Shown: one piece after another, positions 6,988-13,969 of the stretch
Layout: each line of letters opens with the position of its first letter
Numbering within the stretch: position 1 is the stretch's first letter
Assembly: GCA_900771955.1 (NCBI GenBank)
Contig: CAAGPW010000211.1
Coordinates: forward strand, 1 to 30,463
Direction: 5' to 3'
DNA: 30,463 bases
Origin: Lachnospiraceae bacterium
Lineage (GTDB): Bacteria > Bacillota > Clostridia > Lachnospirales > Lachnospiraceae
Translations under genes and position numbers: made by a program
The notes under the pieces: model-generated
What the model saw: only the letters and a program-made list of their open reading frames with translations
Told to the model about the DNA's origin: nothing
The model's database searches: none

Positions 6988-7901
6988 TGGATATACAGTT
7001 TGAAGAACCGAAACGGCAAAAGTTCATGACCAGAGAAGAAATCGCAGCACTGCATGAGGCAATGAAGAAAAAAGAAAAGGCAAGGAAAACGCGGAAGACC
7101 GCAACCCGCATGATCGTCAATCTGGTGGTGGCAGTTCTTGTTATTTTACCGCTTCTCTATGCACTCAGTATTGCATTTATGCCGGCAGGTGAACTGTTTA
7201 CAATGGATTTAAATCTGCTGCCGCAGCATCCGACCATGGAGAATTTTAAACAGGCTTTTGCAAAAATACCACTGCTTCGCTTTATACTGAATTCATTTCT
7301 GGTGGCGGGCTGTATTACGTTAGGTCAGATCATATCCTGTTCGCTGGCAGCATTTTCCCTCTCCTTTCTGGATTTTAAGGGAAAAAATGTGATCTTTATG
7401 CTGATCATGGCAACTATGATGGTACCGGGAGAGGCTACGATCATTTCCAATTATCTCACGGTCAGCGGCTGGGGATGGCTCAATTCCTATAAAGTGCTTA
7501 TTATTCCGTATGTGACCTCGGCAATGGGTATCTTCTTATTCCGTCAGTTTTATCTGACGTTTCCGAAGTCATTGTATGAGGCGGCAAAGATCGACGGATG
7601 CCCGAACCTGATCTTTATCATAAAAATACTGATGCCGCTTACAAAATCGGCAATTGGGGCGATGGCGGTCTATACCTTTATCAATGCCTACAATATGTAC
7701 ATGTGGCCGTTACTTGTTACCGGAACCGACAATATGCGAACGGTACAGATCGGAATCGGAATGTTAAACAGTGTGGATTCCCAGTCGATCACAATGGTCA
7801 TTGCAGGCGTGGTCATGGTCATTTTACCGTCTCTGCTCATTTTCGTTGTGGGGCAGAAACAGTTAATACGCGGTATGTTTTCCGGGGCAGTTAAAGGTTA
7901 A
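6987..7901 (+). CDS. ugpE: ABC transporter permease, UgpE-like
   Basis: A 304-aa permease of the MalG/UgpE family, partner of the preceding permease. A basic cytoplasmic N-terminus (about 1-42, many K and R) leads into six predicted helices. The EAA loop is at about 198-220 (EAAKIDGCPNLIFIIKILMP). YNMYMWPLLVTG and the final RGMFSGAVKG are close to UgpE-type sequences. The start ATG overlaps the upstream stop by one base, with GGAG at 6973-6976. The binding-protein gene follows after 47 bases. That gap contains a small hairpin (ATCCC/GGGAT near 7914-7926) and a lone TATAAT (7908-7913) without a -35, so the binding protein could have some expression of its own. Confidence 0.85.
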   Translation: MDIQFEEPKRQKFMTREEIAALHEAMKKKEKARKTRKTATRMIVNLVVAVLVILPLLYALSIAFMPAGELFTMDLNLLPQHPTMENFKQAFAKIPLLRFILNSFLVAGCITLGQIISCSLAAFSLSFLDFKGKNVIFMLIMATMMVPGEATIISNYLTVSGWGWLNSYKVLIIPYVTSAMGIFLFRQFYLTFPKSLYEAAKIDGCPNLIFIIKILMPLTKSAIGAMAVYTFINAYNMYMWPLLVTGTDNMRTVQIGIGMLNSVDSQSITMVIAGVVMVILPSLLIFVVGQKQLIRGMFSGAVKG

Positions 7902-7948
7902 CATAAATATAATATCCCAAAGGGGATCAAAGGATTAAGGAGAAAAAA

Positions 7949-9373
7949 ATGAAGAAAAAAGTAATTTCATCGTTACTGGCAGTATCCATGCTGATGGCAG
8001 CCATGGCTGGATGCGGAAACAGTGCCGACAGCAGCACACAGGAGACGACAGCAGATGCAAAGGAAGCGCAAAGCACAGATAACGGGCAGGATACGGTTTC
8101 TTCTGCAAACAGTGAGACAACAACAGACAAGGCAGATCTGTCCGGCACGACAATTACCTTCTGGCATTCTATGAGTGGTGTAAACGGAGAAGCGCTTACT
8201 GCACTGGTTGATAAGTTTAATCAGGAAAATGAATATGGAATTACAGTAGATGCAGAGTATGAAGGTACATACGATGATGCGATCAACAAGTTAAAAAGTT
8301 CTGAAGTAGCAGGACAGGGGCCGGATCTGATCCAGGTATATGAGGTCGGAACCCGTTTTATGATTGATTCCGGATGGGTACTTCCGATGCAGGAGCTGAT
8401 GAATCAGGATGGTTATGATGTGTCAAATCTTGTGCCGAATATTGCGGCATATTATACCGTGAATGACCAGTTGTACTCAATGCCGTTTAATACCTCAACA
8501 CCGATTCTTTATTATAACAAGGACATGTTTGACAAGGCAGGAATCACAGAGACCCCTACGAGCCTGGAGGGAATCGGTAATATTGCGGATGACCTGGTAA
8601 ATAAAGGCGGCGCAGGCGAAGCGCTTTCCATGGGAATTTACGGATGGTTCTTTGAAGAAATGATCTGCAAGCAGGGCCTGACCTATGCAAATAATGACAA
8701 TGGAAGAAGCGACGCGGCAACAGCAGTCGAGTTTGATTCCAATGGTGCGGCATTAAATATTGTAAGTGAGTGGAAAGATCTTTATGATAAGGGATATGCA
8801 CCGAATGTAGGTGTGGGCGGAGACTCCGGACTGACCGATTTCTCAGCAGGAAAAGCAGCGATCACACTTGGATCTACCGCATCATTAAAGCAGATCTTAA
8901 ATGATGTCAACGGTTCCTTTGAAGTTGGTACGGCATATTTTCCGAGCCCGAAGGAAGGAGACCAGGGCGGCGTTTCCATCGGAGGAGCATCTTTATGGGC
9001 ACTGGACAGTGGAGACAGTACAAAAGAAGCGGCAACCTGGGAATTTGTAAAATATCTGGTGTCCGCAGAATCACAGGCTTACTGGGCAACACAGACCGGA
9101 TACTTCCCGGTTAGCAATGATGCATATAACGAGCAGGTATTTAAGGACAACATCGCACAGTATCCGCAGTTCCAGACAGCGATCGATCAGCTGAACGATA
9201 CCAAGGGTGAGTATGCAGGCGCACTGCTGAGCGTATTTCCGGAGGCACGTCAGATCGTTGAAACAGAAATCGAGAATACCTTAAACGACAAACAGACACC
9301 GGAAGAGGCAGTTAATAAAATGGCTTCTGATATCAATGACTCGATCAAGCAGTATAATCTGGTCAATGAATAA
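7949..9373 (+). CDS. ugpB: ABC transporter substrate-binding lipoprotein, UgpB-like
   Basis: A 474-aa extracellular solute-binding lipoprotein. The signal peptide ends in the lipobox AMAGC with the lipidated C22. A flexible S/T/D-rich linker (about 23-66) follows, then the binding domain. FWHSMSG (71-77), GGASLW (345-350) and TGYFPVS (about 382-388) are hallmarks of UgpB-type proteins, which bind sn-glycerol-3-phosphate or glycerophosphocholine. AAGGAG (7937-7942) precedes ATG 7949. As last gene of the operon it is followed by a strong terminator. Family 1 solute-binding proteins also bind oligosaccharides, so the ligand is inferred from these motifs, the UgpC/A/E-like partners and the neighbouring phosphodiesterase rather than shown. 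Confidence 0.85.
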   Translation: MKKKVISSLLAVSMLMAAMAGCGNSADSSTQETTADAKEAQSTDNGQDTVSSANSETTTDKADLSGTTITFWHSMSGVNGEALTALVDKFNQENEYGITVDAEYEGTYDDAINKLKSSEVAGQGPDLIQVYEVGTRFMIDSGWVLPMQELMNQDGYDVSNLVPNIAAYYTVNDQLYSMPFNTSTPILYYNKDMFDKAGITETPTSLEGIGNIADDLVNKGGAGEALSMGIYGWFFEEMICKQGLTYANNDNGRSDAATAVEFDSNGAALNIVSEWKDLYDKGYAPNVGVGGDSGLTDFSAGKAAITLGSTASLKQILNDVNGSFEVGTAYFPSPKEGDQGGVSIGGASLWALDSGDSTKEAATWEFVKYLVSAESQAYWATQTGYFPVSNDAYNEQVFKDNIAQYPQFQTAIDQLNDTKGEYAGALLSVFPEARQIVETEIENTLNDKQTPEEAVNKMASDINDSIKQYNLVNE

Positions 9374-9410
9374 ATAACAACAACACTTTTTCATAATAAA
9401 CTCCGTAAAA

Positions 9411-9455
9411 GAGGCGCATGTGTATGGAAAATACGCATGCGCCTCATAAATTTTC
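9411..9455 (+). terminator. Terminator of the ugp-like operon
   Basis: GAGGCGCATGTGTAT (9411-9425) pairs with ATACGCATGCGCCTC (9431-9445), a 15-bp stem with one G-U and loop GGAAA, then ATAAATTTT. It lies between convergent genes (binding protein and the minus-strand small ORF), and an A-rich 5' flank makes it plausible in both directions. Confidence 0.8.
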
Positions 9456-9467
9456 GCGGAACAGTTT

Positions 9468-9620
9468 TTAAATAATAAGCTTGGAACGGTTGCTTAAAAG
9501 TCTTGCACCGTTTACGATCAGAAGAATTCCCGCTGCGATTCCTCCAGCCAGTACACAGATACCTATGACCAGAGAGGAAGCACCGGTAGAGCCGATTGTC
9601 TTATATGTTTTTTCATCCAT
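9468..9620 (-). CDS. Small single-pass membrane protein, 50 aa, unknown function
   Basis: Reading the minus strand from ATG (9620-9618) gives 50 codons to TAA (9470-9468). A very strong ribosome site AAGGAGGG (complement of 9629-9636) lies 8 bases before the start, which is the main reason to accept so short a gene. The N-terminus is polar (MDEKTYKTIGSTG). About residues 15-42 form one membrane helix rich in glycine and alanine (VLAGGIAAGILLIVNGARLL), and the tail is basic (SNRSK). Small glycine-patterned helices of this kind often oligomerise or bind larger membrane proteins, but no function is evident. It is convergent with the ugp-like operon and divergent from the ROK kinase. A -10-like TATAAT (complement of 9665-9670) lies upstream. 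I do not recognise a named family. Confidence 0.8.
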   Translation of the reverse strand: MDEKTYKTIGSTGASSLVIGICVLAGGIAAGILLIVNGARLLSNRSKLII

Positions 9621-9698
9621 GTAAAATACCCTCCTTATGCGTAATATAAATCAGTATTTCTTTTATTATACAATAAATTGGAAAAGAAAGAAAGCGGC

Positions 9699-9727
9699 TT
9701 TACAATTGAGAGAGAAATTGATATAAA
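9699..9727 (+). promoter_or_regulatory. Promoter of the ROK kinase gene
   Basis: TTTACA (9699-9704), 17 bp, TATAAA (9722-9727). Divergent from the promoter region of the minus-strand small membrane protein. Confidence 0.7.
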
Positions 9728-9746
9728 ATAATACGAGGTGAAAAAT

Positions 9747-10700
9747 ATGTACAGAGCAGGAATTGATTTAGGGGGAACCAACATTAAGGCAGGAATCGTG
9801 GATGAAGACCAGAAGATACTGGCAGAGGGTTCTGTGCCTACAAAAGTGGAACGTCCTTATAAAGAAGTCATAAGGGACATGGCCGAACTTGTAAAGAAAC
9901 TTTTAAAACAAATAGACGTAAAAGAGGAAGCGCTGGGAGGAATCGGTATCGGAAGCCCCGGAACGGTGGATGCGGCAAAAGGAATCGTACTGTATTCCAA
10001 TAATTTCGGGTGGAACAATGTGCCTCTTATAAAAGAGATGCAACAGTATTTTACTTGTCCGATCGCAGTATCCAATGATGCCAATTGTGCGGCACTGGGT
10101 GAGGTGAAGGCAGGAGCGGCAAAGGAGATAGCCAATGCGGTGTTATTGACGCTTGGAACCGGTGTCGGTGGCGGTGTGGTCATTGACGGAAAAGTGTTTG
10201 AAGGGGCGCATGCGGGCGGAACAGAGCTTGGGCATACCAGCCTGATCTTTGGCGGAGAACCGTGTACCTGTGGCAGGAAAGGCTGCGTGGAAGCTTATGT
10301 CTCGGCGACGGCGCTGATCCGCGATGCAAAAAGAGCGGCGCAGCGGGAGAGCATGTCCAGAATGAATGAACTGTGCAAAGGAGATCTTTCCAACATGAAT
10401 GGAAAGATCCCGTTTGATGCTGCAGCGGCAGGAGATGTGGCAGGAAAGGCAGTGGTGGAAGCGTATATTACATACCTTGGCGAATCCATTGCTAATTTTG
10501 TAAATATTTTCCGCCCGGATGTGGTACTTTTATCCGGTGGTGTCTGCAATCAGAAAGAAAACCTGACAAAGCCGGTGAGTGACTATATAAAGGGCAAATG
10601 CTTTGCGGGAGAAAAAGCGTTTATTCCAGAAGTGAAATGCGCGATCCTGGGCAATCATGCGGGGATCATCGGAGCAGCAAACCTGATTTCCGGTTTGTGA
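9747..10700 (+). CDS. ROK family sugar kinase (glucokinase)
   Basis: A 317-aa cytoplasmic sugar kinase of the ROK family, most likely an ATP-dependent glucokinase feeding glycolysis. Motifs: N-terminal phosphate loop AGIDLGGTNIKAG, GIGSPGTVD, NDANCAALGE with the catalytic aspartate, LTLGTGVGGGV, and the ROK zinc site H163, C173, C175, C180 (CTCGRKGC). A GTG at 9738 would lengthen the protein by three codons, but it lies inside the ribosome site (ACGAGGTG, 9733-9740), so ATG 9747 is chosen. It is a single-gene unit with its own promoter. ROK repressors carry an N-terminal helix-turn-helix, which is absent, so this is an enzyme. N-acetylmannosamine or fructose kinase activity cannot be ruled out from sequence alone. 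Confidence 0.9.
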   Translation: MYRAGIDLGGTNIKAGIVDEDQKILAEGSVPTKVERPYKEVIRDMAELVKKLLKQIDVKEEALGGIGIGSPGTVDAAKGIVLYSNNFGWNNVPLIKEMQQYFTCPIAVSNDANCAALGEVKAGAAKEIANAVLLTLGTGVGGGVVIDGKVFEGAHAGGTELGHTSLIFGGEPCTCGRKGCVEAYVSATALIRDAKRAAQRESMSRMNELCKGDLSNMNGKIPFDAAAAGDVAGKAVVEAYITYLGESIANFVNIFRPDVVLLSGGVCNQKENLTKPVSDYIKGKCFAGEKAFIPEVKCAILGNHAGIIGAANLISGL

Positions 10701-10740
10701 GCGGCAGAATGATTCTGACCGGACAGAGGTGGCAGAAGGC

Positions 10741-10768
10741 TTGACGAAAAAATAGAATATGCTATAAT
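10741..10768 (+). promoter_or_regulatory. Promoter of the MATE leader
   Basis: TTGACG (10741-10746), 16 bp, TATAAT (10763-10768), with TGC extending the -10. Transcription should start near 10775, about 115 bases before the MATE start codon. Confidence 0.8.
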
Positions 10769-10774
10769 AGGGTC

Positions 10775-10889
10775 ACTAAAATTTATGTGTGGATTTTTAT
10801 AGTCTGACTTTTTTCGCCACACAATCACCTTCGGGTGGTTGTGTGGCGTTTTCTGTTGCAGTGAAATGAGAAAATCTGGAGGAATAATC
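10775..10889 (+). promoter_or_regulatory. MATE leader with terminator hairpin and possible antiterminator
   Basis: An intrinsic terminator lies inside the leader: CGCCACACAATCACC (10815-10829), loop TTCG, GGTGGTTGTGTGGCG (10834-10848, one G-U), then TTTTCTGTT. About 30 bases earlier, TGTGTGG (10786-10792) can pair with CCACACA (10817-10823) on the 5' arm of the terminator, copying part of the 3' arm, so it could act as an antiterminator. The part before the hairpin is only about 40 nt, too short for most known riboswitches. The frame ATG TGT GGA TTT TTA TAG (10785-10802) is present without a clear ribosome site. The same hairpin may also end transcripts from the ROK kinase gene. Confidence 0.6.
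10815..10855 (+). terminator. Intrinsic terminator in the MATE leader
   Basis: A 15-bp stem with a stable TTCG tetraloop, followed by TTTTCTGTT. It sits between the promoter and the MATE start codon, so some mechanism of read-through is needed for MATE expression from this promoter. Confidence 0.8.
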
Positions 10890-12224
10890 ATGAATGACAG
10901 CTTTATGAAAGAAAAACCCGTATTTCCGCTTCTGGTTTCCATGGCATTGCCCATGGTGATCTCCATGCTGGTAAATTCTTTATATAATATCATTGACAGC
11001 TTTTTTGTGGCAAAGATTGGGGAGGAGGCTATGACAGCACTGTCACTGGTCTATCCGATCCAGAATTTTGTGAATGCGGCGGCAATCGGTTTTGGAGTGG
11101 GGATCAACGCGCTGATCGCCTTATATCTTGGCGCAGGGGACAGAGAGAATGCAGACCGGGCAGCAACACATGGTATGCTGTTTGCAGCAGTGCACGGGAT
11201 TGTGATCATGGTGGGAAGTATTGTGATCATGCCTTCGTTCCTTCGGATGTTCACAGAGGATGATACAGTCATTTCGTTTGGAATACGCTATTCGACTATT
11301 GTATTTTGCTTTTCGGTTATCGTCATGCTGGAACTTTCCTTTGAAAAAATTTTTCAGGCGGTTGGCAGAATGAAGGTGACAATGGCGGCACTGATTGCCG
11401 GATGCATTACCAATATTGTGCTGGACCCGCTTCTTATTTTCGGAATCGGTATTTTCCCGAAGCTTGGAATTACGGGCGCGGCGCTGGCAACAGGAATGGG
11501 GCAGGTGGTTACGCTTGTCGTTTATCTGGTCGTATACGCCAAAAGCCGGATGCCGGTGCGCTTAAAACGGGAGTATCTGCCGTTAAAAAAAGAAACCGAT
11601 GTAAAACTGTATGCGGTCGGGATTCCTGCAGTTTTAAATCTTGCACTGCCGTCGATCCTGATCTCGTTTTTGAATGCGATCCTTGCCGTTTATGCACAGA
11701 AATATGTTGTGATACTGGGAATCTATTATAAACTGCAGACATTTTTATATCTTCCGGCGAGCGGGATCATTCAGGGAATGCGGCCGTTGATCAGTTATAA
11801 TTACGGAGCAAATGAGACGAAAAGAGTAAAAACAATATATGATCTGACGCTTTGCATGAACGGAGTTATTATGATCATCGGAACGCTGATCTGTCAGTTT
11901 GCATCCGGCCGGTTGATGGGACTTTTTACGGATCAGCCGGGTACTGCTGCGGCAGGAGGAACGGCACTGCGCATTATCAGCATTGGTTTTGTCGTGTCGG
12001 CGGTTTCGGTCACTGCCTCCGGTGCGTTTGAGGCGCTTGGAAAAGGAGGGGAATCACTGGTGATATCCCTGTTCCGTTATATCATTTTTATTATTCCGGC
12101 GGCATACCTTCTGTGCCGGGTGGCGGGCCCGGACCGGGTGTGGTATGCATTTGGAATTACGGAAATACTGACGGCAGCCATTGCGGCAGTTATGCACCGG
12201 AAGTCCATGAAAAAAATCATCTGA
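10890..12224 (+). CDS. MATE family efflux transporter
   Basis: A 444-aa multidrug and toxin extrusion (MATE) type protein with twelve predicted membrane helices, which would export cationic or other compounds using a sodium or proton gradient. The N-terminal pattern FPLLVSMALPMVISMLVNSL followed by YNIIDSFFV matches the first MatE domain. The second half begins near AVGIPAVLNLALPSILI, and the duplicated two-domain structure is complete. A frame opening at 10839 would place the start inside the terminator hairpin, so ATG 10890 with GGAGG (10878-10882) is chosen. It is monocistronic, ending with a hairpin at 12309. The leader suggests that expression depends on a condition or ligand. Substrate unknown. 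Confidence 0.9.
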   Translation: MNDSFMKEKPVFPLLVSMALPMVISMLVNSLYNIIDSFFVAKIGEEAMTALSLVYPIQNFVNAAAIGFGVGINALIALYLGAGDRENADRAATHGMLFAAVHGIVIMVGSIVIMPSFLRMFTEDDTVISFGIRYSTIVFCFSVIVMLELSFEKIFQAVGRMKVTMAALIAGCITNIVLDPLLIFGIGIFPKLGITGAALATGMGQVVTLVVYLVVYAKSRMPVRLKREYLPLKKETDVKLYAVGIPAVLNLALPSILISFLNAILAVYAQKYVVILGIYYKLQTFLYLPASGIIQGMRPLISYNYGANETKRVKTIYDLTLCMNGVIMIIGTLICQFASGRLMGLFTDQPGTAAAGGTALRIISIGFVVSAVSVTASGAFEALGKGGESLVISLFRYIIFIIPAAYLLCRVAGPDRVWYAFGITEILTAAIAAVMHRKSMKKII

Positions 12225-12308
12225 ATATTGCAAAATAATAACTGGGATGATACATTATATACAGAATAAAAAATACAGACAGATATATGGAAGATTTTGG
12301 AAATACCT

Positions 12309-12355
12309 GAACCGGCTCTGGAATGTATGCAGAGGCGGTTCTTATATCGTTTTTG
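12309..12355 (+). terminator. Terminator after the MATE gene
   Basis: GAACCG-G-CTCTG (12309-12320) pairs with CAGAG-G-CGGTTC (12330-12341) around one G/G mismatch, and TTATATCGTTTTT follows. The rest of 12225-12376 is AT-rich; no confident promoter for the next gene was found, although TTGCAA (12228-12233) is a possible -35. Confidence 0.6.
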
Positions 12356-12376
12356 TATCATTTGCGGGGGAAATAG

Positions 12377-13468
12377 ATGCATTATTTACCAATCAATAAA
12401 GTGGAGACCGGAATGATTCTGGGGCGCGATATGTATGATTTTACCAATCAGGTTCTGTTGCGCAGAGGCAAGGTCTTAAACGACAACCTGATCCGGCGTC
12501 TGCAGGATTACGGGTATCAGGGTGTTTATATTGATGATGAATTAACAAGCGACCTGGAGATTGAGGAGCTCCTGACCATGGAGATGCGCACCAGGGCACT
12601 TTCGTCGATCAAGGAACTGGATGTGGATGGAGCACGGGACGTGGCAAAGGAGATTGTGGACCGGATACTTCATTCAGAGACGGTGTCACTTGATATGATT
12701 GATCTGCGTTCGTTTGACGATTATACCTATTACCATTCGGTAAATGTGGCGGTACTTGCGGTGATCGTCGGAATGGGAATGGGATATTCGCAAAGTGAAC
12801 TCCGGGATCTGTGTATGGCAGGAATGTTCCACGACATCGGTAAACGTTTTCTTCCGCAGGAGATCATAAACAAGCCGGGCAGGCTTACGCCGGAAGAGTA
12901 TGAGATCATCAAGCAGCATTCTCAGAAATCCTATGATTTCCTGAGTGACAGATGGGATATTACGTCAAATATCAAAATGGGTGTGCTGTGTCACCATGAG
13001 AACGAAGACGGAACCGGTTATCCCCTCGGCATTACCGGAGACCGTATTCATCCGTTTGCAAAGATCCTTCATGTGGTGGACGTCTATGATGCTCTTTCCA
13101 GCAAAAGGCCGTATAAAAAAGCGTATGCAAGGTCGGAGGCGCTGGAATATCTGATGGGAGGCAGCACTTCCATGTTTGATGAGAATGTCATCAATATATT
13201 TATGAAATATGTGCCGATCTATCCGAAGGGAATGGGCGTGATCCTTTCGGATGGCAGAGAAGGGATCATCTGCGAAAACAACAGGGAATCCAGTCTGCGG
13301 CCCAAAGTAAGGCTGGTGAGCGGAGACGAGATCAATTTGATGGATGTGGATCGGTACAGCACGCTTACTATTTTAAAACAGTATGATGAAGAGGCACTGA
13401 CTGCAGAGGAGATCGAGCAGATCGAGCAGGAGCGTAACAGCCTGGATGATGAGATAAGAGCAAGATGA
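12377..13468 (+). CDS. HD-GYP domain protein (probable cyclic-di-GMP phosphodiesterase)
   Basis: A 363-aa soluble protein. Residues 1-65 form an N-terminal domain of the DUF3391 kind found in front of many HD-GYP proteins. The HD core has H152-D153 (MFHDIGKRFLP), and the HD-GYP signature is H206-H207-E208 ... D211-G-T-G-Y-P (HHENEDGTGYP), which marks metal-dependent phosphodiesterases that degrade cyclic di-GMP. The C-terminal 80 residues are a small additional domain with an acidic tail. GGGGG (12366-12370) precedes ATG 12377. The next two genes follow closely on the same strand. In a motile bacterium such an enzyme would favour motility, but that role is inferred. Confidence 0.9.
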   Translation: MHYLPINKVETGMILGRDMYDFTNQVLLRRGKVLNDNLIRRLQDYGYQGVYIDDELTSDLEIEELLTMEMRTRALSSIKELDVDGARDVAKEIVDRILHSETVSLDMIDLRSFDDYTYYHSVNVAVLAVIVGMGMGYSQSELRDLCMAGMFHDIGKRFLPQEIINKPGRLTPEEYEIIKQHSQKSYDFLSDRWDITSNIKMGVLCHHENEDGTGYPLGITGDRIHPFAKILHVVDVYDALSSKRPYKKAYARSEALEYLMGGSTSMFDENVINIFMKYVPIYPKGMGVILSDGREGIICENNRESSLRPKVRLVSGDEINLMDVDRYSTLTILKQYDEEALTAEEIEQIEQERNSLDDEIRAR

Positions 13469-13484
13469 AAGTGAGGTTTATGTG

Positions 13485-13952
13485 ATGGAACGTGGAGAAA
13501 AAGCAGCGGAGTTATTTGCAGAGGGTTATAACTGTGCACAGGCGGTATTTCTGGCATATGCGGATAAGATGGGTGTTGACCGGGATACGGCGGCAAGACT
13601 CAGCTCGTCATTTGGCGGCGGTATGGGCTGTCTGCGTGAGGTCTGCGGAGCAGTCAGCGGCATGTTTATGGTAGCGGGTGTTCTCTATGGCTATGATGAT
13701 CCGAAAGCATCGGTGGAAAAAAAGGAGCATTATCAGAGGATACAGGAGCTTGCGGCGAAATTTAAAGAAGAAAACGGGTCCATTGTCTGTCGGGACCTGC
13801 TTGGACTGGACGGCGGTGCCGGTCGTTCCACACCGGAATTGCGGACGGCTGAGTATTACAAAAAACGTCCCTGCAAGGAGCTGGTCAGAATGGCGGCGGA
13901 TCTGCTGGAGGCTTATACGCAGGAATGGGATGAAAAAGACGGGGATAAATAA
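13485..13952 (+). CDS. C_GCAxxG_C_C family protein
   Basis: A 155-aa protein with the conserved cysteine pattern that gives the family its name: C17 in YNCAQAV, C49 and C54 in GGGMGCLREVCGAVSGMF, C102 in VCRDLLG and C130 in RPCKELV. The family is common in anaerobes and is thought to have a redox or metal-related role, with no proven reaction that I know. A GTG lies three bases upstream, but ATG 13485 is better spaced from GTGAGGT (13471-13477). It sits between the HD-GYP gene and nrdD with gaps of 16 and 17 bases, so the three are probably co-transcribed. A link to anaerobic nucleotide reduction is suggested only by position. Confidence 0.88.
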   Translation: MERGEKAAELFAEGYNCAQAVFLAYADKMGVDRDTAARLSSSFGGGMGCLREVCGAVSGMFMVAGVLYGYDDPKASVEKKEHYQRIQELAAKFKEENGSIVCRDLLGLDGGAGRSTPELRTAEYYKKRPCKELVRMAADLLEAYTQEWDEKDGDK

Positions 13953-13969
13953 AAAACAGGAGAGAGATT

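Noticed and set aside
13482..13484. GTG as start of the C_GCAxxG_C_C protein
   Set aside because: ATG three bases later has better spacing from the ribosome site.
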